A stretch of 20,304 bases of DNA from UBA11612 sp963976395 (lineage in GTDB: Bacteria > Pseudomonadota > Alphaproteobacteria > Rhodospirillales > Rhodospirillaceae). The notes beneath the pieces are model-generated. The model did not search any database and was not told the DNA's origin. It saw only the letters and a program-made list of their open reading frames with translations. The stretch covers positions 1 to 20,304 of the forward strand of contig CAXBLG010000062.1 in assembly GCA_963976395.1 (NCBI GenBank). Direction: 5' to 3'. Shown piece by piece: positions 8,364 to 16,298 of the stretch; the stretch's first letter is position 1; each line of letters starts with the position of its first letter. A program made the translations under genes and the position numbers.

Positions 8364-9545
8364 TTACCCGACGGCCTTGCGGAACCGCGCAAGGCCTCGG
8401 TCAAGATCAGCAATCAGATCTTCGGGGTCTTCAAGTCCGACGTGAAGACGAATCCCGGGTTCAGGCTCGGTCCATTTTGTCGCCGAGCGCGCAGCCGACG
8501 GCGCGGACGGCACGATCAGACTTTCAAAGCCGCCCCAGGAATAGCCGATGGTGAACAATTCCATACCGTCGATCAAAGCCGTGGTCGCCGCGCTCGAAGC
8601 CTGATCAAACACAACACTCAACAACCCCGAACCACCGGAAAAATCACGCTTCCATAAGGTATGCCCCGGATCATCGGGCAGCGGTGGATAAAGCACCCGC
8701 TTAACGTTCGGCTGAGCCTTCAGCCATTCGGCCACTCTCATGGCATTGTGTTGGTGCTGCTTGAGGCGCACCGACAATGTGCGCAGTCCTCGCGTTGCGA
8801 GATACACATCATCCACGCCCACCGCGAGACCCAAAGCTCCATAGGCGCGCTGTACACCGGGCAGCGTTTCCGCCGTGCACGTTACCGTTCCCATATTGGC
8901 GTCGGAATGACCGACAATATATTTCGTCGCCGCTTCAATAGAGATATCCGCGCCTAAAGCGATGGGCTGGCAAAACCAAGGGCTGGCCCAGGTATTGTCC
9001 ACCGCAACCTTTGCTCCGCCCGCATGCGCGGCAGCCGCGATGGCGGGTAAGTCCTGAACTTCAAACGTATGCGTTCCGGGCGATTCACAAAACACCAGCG
9101 TTGTGTTTGCTTTCATAAACTTTGAAATGCCCGCACCAATCAGCGGATCATAGAAATTGGTTTCAACCCCGAAGTTTTTTAAGAAGCCATTACAGAAGCT
9201 ACGTGTCGGACCGTAAACCGAATCTGTCACAAGAATATGATCGCCTGCTTTTACGCAGCCCAGAATGGCGAGTACGCAAGCTCCTAGACCGGACGGTGCC
9301 AGCACTGTATCCGCACCCCCGGCAAGATCGGTGATCGCATCCTGCAAAGTCCAATGGGTCGGCGTGCCGCGCCGACCGTAGTACATAACTTTTTCACCGC
9401 GCTTATATCCGCGTTCATCGGCATCATTCATCGCCGCAACGCTGTCGAATACAATGGTCGAAGCGTGAAAGACCGGCGTATTCACAATACCGGCATTACG
9501 GACTTTGTTGTGTCCAGCGCGGACGACTTTGGTGTCTTTCTTCAT
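8364..9545 (-). CDS. metC: Cystathionine beta-lyase (Cys/Met metabolism PLP enzyme)
   Basis: This 393-residue protein is a pyridoxal-phosphate enzyme of the Cys/Met metabolism family. The start MKKDTKVVRAG and the segments YGRRGTPTHW (residues near 57-66) and SIEAATKYIVGHSDANMG, with the Schiff-base lysine near residue 208, are typical of MetC, as are VAVDNTWASPWFCQPIALGAD for the cofactor-binding aspartate and the C-terminal ESLIVPS and RLHVGLEDPEDLI. It most likely cleaves cystathionine to homocysteine, pyruvate and ammonia in methionine synthesis. Related gamma-synthases and methionine gamma-lyases share the fold, but the overall motif set is closest to alphaproteobacterial MetC. It is followed almost directly by the TPR protein on the same strand and is preceded by the EpmC-like gene with 57 bases between. 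Confidence 0.9.
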   Translation of the reverse strand: MKKDTKVVRAGHNKVRNAGIVNTPVFHASTIVFDSVAAMNDADERGYKRGEKVMYYGRRGTPTHWTLQDAITDLAGGADTVLAPSGLGACVLAILGCVKAGDHILVTDSVYGPTRSFCNGFLKNFGVETNFYDPLIGAGISKFMKANTTLVFCESPGTHTFEVQDLPAIAAAAHAGGAKVAVDNTWASPWFCQPIALGADISIEAATKYIVGHSDANMGTVTCTAETLPGVQRAYGALGLAVGVDDVYLATRGLRTLSVRLKQHQHNAMRVAEWLKAQPNVKRVLYPPLPDDPGHTLWKRDFSGGSGLLSVVFDQASSAATTALIDGMELFTIGYSWGGFESLIVPSAPSAARSATKWTEPEPGIRLHVGLEDPEDLIADLDRGLARFRKAVG

Positions 9546-9579
9546 TATAAAACAACAACCGCCATGATTTAAATGAACC

Positions 9580-9598
9580 TCACCCTACCGCCGGGTGA
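9580..9598 (-). terminator. Weak hairpin between the EpmC-like gene and metC
   Basis: TCACCC at 9580-9585 pairs with GGGTGA at 9593-9598 around a seven-base loop, just past the stop of the EpmC-like gene, and on the minus strand is followed by GGTTCATTT. The stem is short and the U-tract broken, so attenuation rather than full termination is possible. Confidence 0.35.
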
Positions 9599-9602
9599 AG
9601 GG

Positions 9603-10235
9603 TTATGGCGAGGAAGAAAAAGCAATTTCCAAACACGGGCGCCCTTCGGCATCAATCAGTCGCCGCGCTCGCAAAGCTTCCAGCGAATGGACGAAATGCA
9701 GATGTGTGCCCGCGCGGTCATAAAGCTCCAGCCAGTTCTGTTCGGCAAAAGCAAGGAGGGCCGGTTCATCGTGCTCTACTTCCCAAAGAATGCCGAGTAG
9801 GGAGGCGAGGTTTTCCTCATGCTCCTGTGTTTTCTGATCAACACACACCGCTGCGTTTGCCGCCCCTGCGCACCCTGTTTCCGGGCCGGCGCCAAGGCCA
9901 AAGTCGGGAACAGACCGGCGCGCCGCCGGTGCAATTTGCCAATGGGCGATTTCATGAAACACAACGCTGGTCTCCGAGCGCGTGCGAATGGCAGCACCAT
10001 CCCAAGAGAACGCCACGGCCGGATCTTCATCAATCGTCGGAATACCGAATTTAGCGGCCAGCGCTAAGGCTTTGGCACGACCCGCAGCGAGATCGGCCTT
10101 GAGATCGGGACACTGGCGGCGGGTCGCGGCAATGCGGCGAAAGACGGCTTGGGCCAAGGGATACCTTGCAAGACCTGCGTCATAAGTATCCAGGATTTGA
10201 GGCAAAGCTTGAGGGGTTATTGGTGTGAGGATCAT
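9603..10235 (-). CDS. EpmC-like (YfcM-family) putative elongation factor P hydroxylase
   Basis: The 210-residue product is cytoplasmic-looking, without signal peptide or membrane segment. Its centre reads VVFHEIAHWQIAPAARR followed by VPDFG (residues 91-113). This follows the order of the E. coli EpmC/YfcM core as I recall it, where HEISHW is followed by IA, ARR and DFG, and a later acidic stretch (QKTQEHEENLASLLGILW) sits where EpmC has its next conserved Glu/Gln-rich helix. EpmC hydroxylates the lysylated lysine of elongation factor P using an iron centre. HEIAH (94-98) could equally suggest a zinc peptidase, but the flanking match to EpmC is more specific. No efp, epmA or epmB gene is in the window, so the substrate is unproven. 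The ATG start has only a weak ribosome-binding site. Confidence 0.62.
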   Translation of the reverse strand: MILTPITPQALPQILDTYDAGLARYPLAQAVFRRIAATRRQCPDLKADLAAGRAKALALAAKFGIPTIDEDPAVAFSWDGAAIRTRSETSVVFHEIAHWQIAPAARRSVPDFGLGAGPETGCAGAANAAVCVDQKTQEHEENLASLLGILWEVEHDEPALLAFAEQNWLELYDRAGTHLHFVHSLEALRARRLIDAEGRPCLEIAFSSSP

Positions 10236-10282
10236 GTGGCCGGTCTTACCCCAGACATCTCATAGGGTCCAGAGCCGCCCTC

Positions 10283-11107
10283 CTACTCCGATCCAGGGTC
10301 CGCATCTATTTGTTCGGGATGAGTCACATCAATCACAGGCCCGTTGTAATCACGCAGATAGCCGCGCACGCGAATAACTTTTCCCTCCAGAGCCAACGGG
10401 TCGAAATCAGAGCGCGTGAATGTCCTTACCGCGTCGGGCGGAATAGTCGCGGTAAAGTCGGAACGATAGTCTTCGCCGAAATTAAGGAAGATTCGACCGC
10501 GCACTTTAGCGGCATCGGTCACCCGTCCCTTTACAACCTGAAAGGTTCCAATATCCTGTGCGAGAGACTCAGGGCTCGCCTGACGCACCGCGTAATAGGG
10601 GTCAGACCAAATACCGCGCCCCGCCGACCGGGCTTCACGTTCGGCCATGTAGAGTTCGGCGGCAAATCGGCGATTGTCGGCGAAGGTATAAACCCGCGCC
10701 CAACCCTGCCTAAGCAATTCCTGCTGAACCCAGAGCCCGTCATCACGGACCAGATACGCCAAAATGCGGCCGTTGCGATCGCGTGGCGTAGTGCCGGAAT
10801 GAAGCGTAACACTGCGCCCTTGTACAAGAGCGGCAAGCGCTGTTCGCGCCTCTTCCGCCAGAGGCCACGTTTTAAACCCAATACGGCCCTTGGGTAACTT
10901 CGGGGACTGGATCGACACCAAGCGGATATCCACGTCGATACCCTCAACGCGAATTACCGCACCGTCTATCACTTCAGTGACGATACCGTGCGCGACAACC
11001 GGCAATAATCCTGGATTATCGGTATCAGCGGCATGGGTGGGCCAAGCCAGCCATGCTGCCGCAAAGACAACAAACAGGAATCGGTTTATGCGCTGCGCTT
11101 TGCCCAT
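10283..11107 (-). CDS. Exported SNase-fold (thermonuclease-like) protein lacking catalytic acids
   Basis: The N-terminus MGKAQRINRFLFVVFAAAW, ending THAADT, is a signal peptide, so the protein should be periplasmic. Residues about 35-165 follow the staphylococcal nuclease fold: VTEVIDGAVIRV, DIRLVSIQSPKLP, DRNGRILAYLV, WVQQELLRQGWARVY and a closing GRGIWSDPYY. Aligned to staphylococcal nuclease, Arg35 and Arg87 are kept (R62 and R114), but the calcium-binding and catalytic acids Asp21, Asp40 and Glu43 are replaced by A50, Q67 and K70. Ordinary calcium-dependent nuclease activity is therefore unlikely. The last 90 residues may form an OB-like accessory domain (FQVVKGRVTDAAKVRGRIFL). Start is ATG at 11107; GTG at 11113 adds two residues. 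It begins 43 bases after the stop of the beta-propeller lipoprotein gene. Confidence 0.82.
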   Translation of the reverse strand: MGKAQRINRFLFVVFAAAWLAWPTHAADTDNPGLLPVVAHGIVTEVIDGAVIRVEGIDVDIRLVSIQSPKLPKGRIGFKTWPLAEEARTALAALVQGRSVTLHSGTTPRDRNGRILAYLVRDDGLWVQQELLRQGWARVYTFADNRRFAAELYMAEREARSAGRGIWSDPYYAVRQASPESLAQDIGTFQVVKGRVTDAAKVRGRIFLNFGEDYRSDFTATIPPDAVRTFTRSDFDPLALEGKVIRVRGYLRDYNGPVIDVTHPEQIDADPGSE

Positions 11108-11150
11108 GGGCACAGACCAGCTGTTAGAACCTTGCTCGCCATCCTCTTAT

Positions 11151-12257
11151 TCAATGGACACGCGGAACGTCGAGGGTGCCGTTCGCAGCCGGATAGGTGA
11201 CGATGCCCCAGGGAAGCGCGAGCCCGGGAATCGTTTTGATTGGCGTATAGTCTTGCGCATCCAGCACATGCAAGTCGTTCGATCGGCCGCACGCAACAAT
11301 GATCTTGGAACCATCGGGCGTGTAGGTGAAGTGCCAGCACCGCCGACCGATGGGGGTTTCCTTCAACAAATCAAATGTCTTGGCATCAAAGACCTGCAGA
11401 ACACCATCGCGCGACGCCGCAACAAGTAGATGCGCACCATCTAAACTGAAGGCAACCCCGTTCGGGCCGGTTTTTGTTTCAATGCTTCTCATTACATTCA
11501 AGTCGTTATCCATTTGAATCAGATGGGACGACGTTTCCATAGTAACGATGTATCCGGATTTATCCGGCATAGCGATGATGCCCCGAGGACGACGGCCAAA
11601 TTCACGAGTGCTGACCGTTTTAAGCTCCTCGCCCGTTTTCAGATCGTAGACTGATATAGTTTCGTCGCCTTCGTTTGTCGTGAGAATCCGTGTGCGGTCA
11701 TGAGAGAACTCCAGGCCCTCCGTCTCCAAACCACTGGGAATTGAACGTTCCAAGGACAGTTCGGTGAGATTTACAACGCCCACAAGATTTACCACCGCGA
11801 TTTCAGCGCGCGGGTCGTTGTCAAAGTCACGGTCCTCCACATCCTCTTCGCGCCGCCCTCCCGGCTCGTAAGTTACGTAGGCTGTATCGTCCAAAATGCG
11901 AAGGAATTCAGGGCTTGTTCCCACCGGTATGCGCTGCACCACTTCGCCAGTGGTCGTATCTATGGCAGACATATCATTGGTTTCGCCATTCGCGGTCAGG
12001 AGGTAGCGGCCATCCTTAGTGAGGCCCAAACCGCGCGGACGCTGTCCGCCAACCTCTAAGGTCTTGGTGATGGTCAGTGTCTCAAGATCCACAACGCTGA
12101 CGCCGTTATCCTCATTCGTCACATAGGCAACGTTTGTGGGCACTGCGACCGCTTCAACTTCCGGGCTATCCTGCTCTCCACTGTCCCCGCAAGCACTCAG
12201 CACCAAGGCCGATGCAAGCATCGCTGTTGAGACTAAATATGCGTTCCGTGCGGCCAT
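11151..12257 (-). CDS. YVTN/YncE-type beta-propeller lipoprotein
   Basis: The 368-residue protein starts with a lipoprotein signal whose lipobox is LSAC, with the lipidated cysteine at residue 23; a D/E/S-rich linker follows. The rest is a run of about seven propeller blades with repeated units such as VAYVTNEDNGVSVVDLETLT, GLTKDGRYLLTANGETNDMS, GVAFSLDGAHLLVAASRDGV and TYTPDGSKIIVACGRSNDLH. Such proteins are anchored to a membrane facing the periplasm and bind partners or ligands rather than catalyse. Some relatives accompany PQQ-dependent dehydrogenases, but none is encoded here. The gene lies directly downstream of the TonB-dependent receptor, on the same strand with 124 bases between, which suggests a joint role. 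The ATG start has GGGAGGA at good spacing. An acidic insertion, with GGRREEDVEDRDFDNDPR near residue 134-151, lies within one blade. Confidence 0.85.
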   Translation of the reverse strand: MAARNAYLVSTAMLASALVLSACGDSGEQDSPEVEAVAVPTNVAYVTNEDNGVSVVDLETLTITKTLEVGGQRPRGLGLTKDGRYLLTANGETNDMSAIDTTTGEVVQRIPVGTSPEFLRILDDTAYVTYEPGGRREEDVEDRDFDNDPRAEIAVVNLVGVVNLTELSLERSIPSGLETEGLEFSHDRTRILTTNEGDETISVYDLKTGEELKTVSTREFGRRPRGIIAMPDKSGYIVTMETSSHLIQMDNDLNVMRSIETKTGPNGVAFSLDGAHLLVAASRDGVLQVFDAKTFDLLKETPIGRRCWHFTYTPDGSKIIVACGRSNDLHVLDAQDYTPIKTIPGLALPWGIVTYPAANGTLDVPRVH

Positions 12258-12381
12258 GCGGTCCTCCCATAATGCAAACTAGCGTGTCATCAATATCCCA
12301 CGTACCTGCGAGTATAGCCTAAACAGAAAGCCACATGAAATCGTTGACGTGTATCAAGCGTTTGATGCCGCACAGACTTTT
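12258..12381 (-). promoter_or_regulatory. Putative promoter for the beta-propeller lipoprotein gene
   Basis: On the minus strand a good -10 candidate TATACT (12311-12316) precedes the gene by about 55 bases; 17 bases further upstream only a poor -35 (TTCATG) is seen. A second possible pair, TTGATG then GCATTAT, lies nearer the start. I see no clear terminator after the receptor gene, so read-through is also possible. Confidence 0.3.
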
Positions 12382-14742
12382 TTAAAATCTGACGCGCACG
12401 CCGCCATATAAGGCGATAGGCGGCGCCGCGCTGAACGCCCGCGGATTACTGGCATTCGGCGCTTCAAGCAGCGGCACTTCCTCGGTCTCGGAAAACGTTC
12501 CGAACGTCTCATACTTTGTATCCAAAAGGTTCTGGATCATGGCAAAGACCTGAATGTAATCCGTGAGCTGGTAGCGCGTATTGGCATTGACCACCGCATA
12601 TCCCGGCACTTTCGGCGTGCTGTTGCTTTCGTCGCCGAACAGGTATTGGCCGGACGCAACCCGGGCATCGAAAGCAACCGTCCAGGCCGACGTTACATCG
12701 TACCCTGCGCCAAATTTGATCGAATGCGGCGCAACGCCGGGCAGCCGGTTGCCGGGCATAACACTGATATTACCGTCAGGATTCGCGGCCGGATTGCTGG
12801 GGCTGTTGATGGACAGGTTTGATCGGAACGTGGCCTCGACGTAAGCGTAATCAACAAAAGCCGTAAACCGCTCCGTCTGATATTCCGCACCGACCTCAAT
12901 GCCGCGTCGGCGTGTATCTCCCGCATTTCGGAAGAAGGCCCGGCCAACGATGTCGCTCGGAACAAATATGATGTCGTTATCATTATCGTTGTTGAATATA
13001 CCAACATTCCACTGCACCCGCCCGTCTGTTCCGGCCACGAAATGACCGCGCAGACCTGTTTCGATACTTCGCGAGACAACCTGATTCAGAGGCGGATCGC
13101 TCACAAAGAAGTTGGCGAGGCTGCACGGAGCGTTTTCATCCGCGCATGAAAGTTCCGCCGGCGTAGGCACTCGGTTTGCTTCAGAATAACGGGCGTAGGC
13201 CGTCACTGACGGTGTAATTTTATAGGTAAGGCCCACGCCCGGATTGAATCGGTCATAGGCGTGGTCTCCATTCAAAGCCGTACCGATCTGATCGCGCAGC
13301 TTTGTCTTCGCGCTATTGAAACGGCCGGACAAAGTCAAAGAAAGATCCGGGGTGACATCGAAAATATTTGACGCATACACCCCATAGTAAGTGTTGGTGG
13401 TCTTCAAGTGCACGGGCGTGATGGGGCCGCCGGCTATGTCGATCAAAACCGTTGGCGACGCGAAGCCCCGATCTAAAGTGAGCGCGGCGACTTCACTGCT
13501 CGCGCGAAACCGGGTTTCACCCCGGTCAACGTTGGCCCCAAGAACGAAATGATTGCCGCGCCCGGCGATATCGCGCGTGCTGGTGAACTGCAGGGATGCG
13601 CCGTAACTCTGGGTTTTCGTCGCCGTCCGATTGGCGAAGGCATATGGCCCGCCTTCATCAAACTCCGCATCTTCAAAAAGGTCTTCAAACTCTTCATACG
13701 GACTATCAGTCACGAAATTGGAAATGCGGTCACCGTTGATATCGGTGAGCACATCTCCGTCTTCGAGACAGAGAAAATCTTCGTCGTCTTCGCACCCTTC
13801 GACCTCGGCGGCATCACCGTTCAAAGTATTCTGCGTGAAATCGCCGTAGTAGGCGATAAGCTGGGCCACCGCTTCGTCGGCAACAGTGTAGGTGCCGGTA
13901 AAACCGATCTTATAGTATTCGTTGCGCGTATTGTCCGGATGGGTAAACACGGCGGCACGGCGCACCTGTAGCAACTCAAGAGGCGAGGTGCCGTTTCCCG
14001 TCAAATCATTGTCGGCAGCGCTGAAATTAAGATGCGCCTCGCCGCGCTCGCCGCGCCAGCCCACGTCCGCGTAAATTTGTCGCAGGTCCGAAGGTGAATA
14101 GTCGCGCCATCCGTCCTCGGTCAAACCACTACCACCGACATAGGCTGAATATTTACCGTTGTTCACACCGTACTGAAACGAGCCGCGCACCCGCCCGAAC
14201 ATGCCGCCGAGCATTTCAAGCTCTAGCCCTTCATAGCTAAAGCCGGTTTTCATTTGCAGCGACAGGGATCCGCCAAGAGCATTGAGTCCGAAGACCGCAT
14301 TGGTGCCTTCCAGGTTCATCCGATCAACCGCGATATCGGGCAGCAGATCCCAGCTTATGGTGTCGCCAAACGGCTGATTGAAACGGGCGCCATTGACATA
14401 AACAGCCATGCCTTGCGCGACTCCGTTTAAGGGCGAAGCTTCAAATCCTCGGTATGTGATACTGGGTTGGAATGGATTGTTCTGGGCATGCATGAGCGAA
14501 AGGCCGCCCGCGCCTTCGTCCAAGGTGCGCAAAAAATTACTGCCGCCACCGCGCCGCATATCCTCGCCGCCGAAGACGCGGACATTTGCAGGAATTTTAT
14601 CACGATCAACCCCAAGCCCAAGAACAGGTGCCGTGCCGATCACTAAAATCTCTTCGTCAGCCTCAATCTCGCCCTGGGCGAACGCATTACCCGAGGTAAA
14701 GGCTAATAAAATCCCAACACTCAATCTAAACGGCGCACGCAT
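12382..14742 (-). CDS. TonB-dependent outer-membrane receptor
   Basis: From ATG 14742 the product has 786 residues and begins with a clean signal peptide MRAPFRLSVGILLAFTSGNA ending in FAQ; AGAGGGA precedes this ATG, so the longer frame from 14802 is not the real start. A TonB-box-like stretch EILVIGTAPV follows. The plug domain includes NPFQPSITYRGFEASPLNG, VYVNGARFNQPFGDT and NAVFGLNALGGSLSLQMKTG, and a 22-strand barrel ends with the C-terminal RVRF typical of outer-membrane proteins. It imports an unknown ligand with TonB energy. A long loop (residues about 313-363) is strongly acidic and carries a cysteine pair (C317, C325); a second tight pair occurs in SCADENAPCS. Downstream on the same strand is the beta-propeller lipoprotein; divergent upstream is the two-component system. 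Substrate is not predictable from the sequence. Confidence 0.92.
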   Translation of the reverse strand: MRAPFRLSVGILLAFTSGNAFAQGEIEADEEILVIGTAPVLGLGVDRDKIPANVRVFGGEDMRRGGGSNFLRTLDEGAGGLSLMHAQNNPFQPSITYRGFEASPLNGVAQGMAVYVNGARFNQPFGDTISWDLLPDIAVDRMNLEGTNAVFGLNALGGSLSLQMKTGFSYEGLELEMLGGMFGRVRGSFQYGVNNGKYSAYVGGSGLTEDGWRDYSPSDLRQIYADVGWRGERGEAHLNFSAADNDLTGNGTSPLELLQVRRAAVFTHPDNTRNEYYKIGFTGTYTVADEAVAQLIAYYGDFTQNTLNGDAAEVEGCEDDEDFLCLEDGDVLTDINGDRISNFVTDSPYEEFEDLFEDAEFDEGGPYAFANRTATKTQSYGASLQFTSTRDIAGRGNHFVLGANVDRGETRFRASSEVAALTLDRGFASPTVLIDIAGGPITPVHLKTTNTYYGVYASNIFDVTPDLSLTLSGRFNSAKTKLRDQIGTALNGDHAYDRFNPGVGLTYKITPSVTAYARYSEANRVPTPAELSCADENAPCSLANFFVSDPPLNQVVSRSIETGLRGHFVAGTDGRVQWNVGIFNNDNDNDIIFVPSDIVGRAFFRNAGDTRRRGIEVGAEYQTERFTAFVDYAYVEATFRSNLSINSPSNPAANPDGNISVMPGNRLPGVAPHSIKFGAGYDVTSAWTVAFDARVASGQYLFGDESNSTPKVPGYAVVNANTRYQLTDYIQVFAMIQNLLDTKYETFGTFSETEEVPLLEAPNASNPRAFSAAPPIALYGGVRVRF

Positions 14743-14927
14743 GTCATCCCTCTGGAAATAACTAAAGTTACAAGTCTCACTTGGTGTAGCCACCGGAGAC
14801 AACTTGGTCCATACGCGGGACTCCTGATTTAGGAGGGAAAAGTTCCCGATTATTCAAAACCATCGGGGTTCAGATCCAGATCGGGCGACTGTGCTGCTAT
14901 AACGGGGTCGCAAGAAAGGAGCGCCCA
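14743..14927. promoter_or_regulatory. Divergent promoter region with nested inverted repeats
   Basis: These 185 bases separate the receptor gene (minus) and the kinase gene (plus). CTCCT and AGGAG pair at 14821-14825 and 14831-14835. GGGAA and TTCCC form a palindrome at 14835-14839 and 14843-14847, with an outer CGGGA/TCCCG pair at 14816-14820 and 14844-14848. A direct repeat CAGATC CAGATC (14871-14882) lies about 16 bases before a good -10 box TATAAC (14898-14903) for the kinase gene, whose -35 is weak. This looks like an activator-dependent promoter; the binding protein could be the neighbouring response regulator. Confidence 0.45.
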
Positions 14928-16298
14928 ATGTCGTTACGATTCAGATTAATATTGTTCATCGCACTGGCGTTGGTCACCAGCCTGGCAGCGGCCGGAGGCC
15001 TAGCTTCATTTCGCGCAGCCCAATCTGTCGAAACCGAATTGAAAGCAGCCCTCGATGTTGGTGAGCACATAGTTCGCTCGGCGACCGCTAATTTTTCACA
15101 TACAGACGGTCCGGACGATCAGCTGCGGCAGCTTGTTTCTATTTTTGCGGATGATCGCCATGTCAGCGCCGCGCTCATCGACACATCCGGCGCGAGGCTC
15201 ACGGAGTCGGCTCCCGCCAAAATCTCGACGATTGCCCCCGTGTGGTTTTCCAATCTCATTACTGTATCCCTTCAGCCCCGTGACATTCCGGTACTGTCCG
15301 CTTCTGCCCCTCAACTAGGTCTGTCCCCCCGGATCGTTCTCACAGCGGAAGCGAGCAATGAAGTTGGGGAACTATGGATACGATTTCGGGACGACATGTT
15401 GATTCTGCTGATCTTCTCGGCCGCCACCTTGTTTTTGGTGTACTTAGTCATTGGGCACGGCCTGCGTCCGCTGCGCACCCTTTCCGCCGCGCTTCATGTT
15501 ATTGGGTCAGGCGATCACTCGATTAGAGTCGATAGGGCAGGCCCTCCGGAACTCTCCGCACTGGCCGACTCACTTAATGCCATGGCTATTCGATTAGAGT
15601 CCTTAGAAGATAAGTCGCAGACCTTACACAAACAGATCGTTACAATTCAGGATGAAGAACGCGCGGATTTGGCCCGTGACCTACACGACGATATTGGACC
15701 ATTTCTATTTGCGGTGAACATTGATGCCGCTGCTTTGGCCGTGGCCGCAGAACGCGAAGGTCGGCTCGACGTCTTGAAACAAGTACGGACCATACAGGAT
15801 GCGGTTGGCCACATGCAGCGGCATGTCCGCGCGATTCTCGCCCGTTTACGGCCGCCCAGCCTGACGGATGTCGGATTGACGCAGGCGGTTCGAAATCTTG
15901 CCGCCTTTTGGCTAAAGCGCTACCCGGCTGTTTCACTGCGCATCGAAATTTCGCCGGAGATAGATACCCTTGACGAAATCCTGGAAGCGACAGCTTATCG
16001 CGTCATTCAAGAAAGCCTCAGCAATGCCCTGCGCCACGGAAAAGCGACGCAAATAGAAATTTCTGTCGCCTTAGAGCGGAAAGACGAAGTGACCGTCAGC
16101 ATAACGGATAACGGCACCGGCATTTTACAAACCAAGGATACCCGCGGCCTTGGCATTAAAGGCATGGAAGAGCGCGTCAATACCGCCGGGGGCTTTTTGT
16201 CCGTAACGAACGGCCAGAGCAAGTCCGGGACAACGGTCACCGCACGGCTTCCTCTAAGACCCGACTCTTCACTTACTTTTGAAAAGATATCCGCATGA
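14928..16298 (+). CDS. Sensor histidine kinase, NarX/UhpB/MoxY type
   Basis: The 456-residue membrane sensor has a first helix at about 5-25, a periplasmic domain to about 155, a second helix at 156-176 and a HAMP segment (GLRPLRTLSAAL to about 230). The HisKA_3 domain has EERADLARDLHDDIGPFLF with the phospho-accepting histidine at 253. The ATPase part shows RVIQESLSNALRHGKA (N box), ITDNGTGI (G1) and GLGIKGMEERV (G2). The kinase phosphorylates the response regulator encoded next to it (ATGA overlap). The layout, with a short periplasmic sensor between two helices, reminds me of MoxY of methylotrophs, but I cannot confirm that family from reading alone. ATG with AAAGGAG at good spacing. It is divergent from the TonB-dependent receptor, which is the most likely regulated target. 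Confidence 0.92.
   Translation: MSLRFRLILFIALALVTSLAAAGGLASFRAAQSVETELKAALDVGEHIVRSATANFSHTDGPDDQLRQLVSIFADDRHVSAALIDTSGARLTESAPAKISTIAPVWFSNLITVSLQPRDIPVLSASAPQLGLSPRIVLTAEASNEVGELWIRFRDDMLILLIFSAATLFLVYLVIGHGLRPLRTLSAALHVIGSGDHSIRVDRAGPPELSALADSLNAMAIRLESLEDKSQTLHKQIVTIQDEERADLARDLHDDIGPFLFAVNIDAAALAVAAEREGRLDVLKQVRTIQDAVGHMQRHVRAILARLRPPSLTDVGLTQAVRNLAAFWLKRYPAVSLRIEISPEIDTLDEILEATAYRVIQESLSNALRHGKATQIEISVALERKDEVTVSITDNGTGILQTKDTRGLGIKGMEERVNTAGGFLSVTNGQSKSGTTVTARLPLRPDSSLTFEKISA

Noticed and set aside
13670..13700. EEFEDLF in the receptor resembling the DctM tail motif DDFxDLF
   Set aside because: It lies in a generally acidic loop, and a match of this length and composition is expected by chance; no link between the two proteins is apparent.
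13480..13971. Frames antisense to or shifted within the TonB-dependent receptor
   Set aside because: The receptor is intact and family-typical over the whole region, so these are by-products of its codon use.
14743..14802. Longer N-terminus of the TonB-dependent receptor (start at 14802)
   Set aside because: The signal peptide begins exactly at the ATG at 14742, which has a good ribosome-binding site; the extra 20 residues would spoil it.
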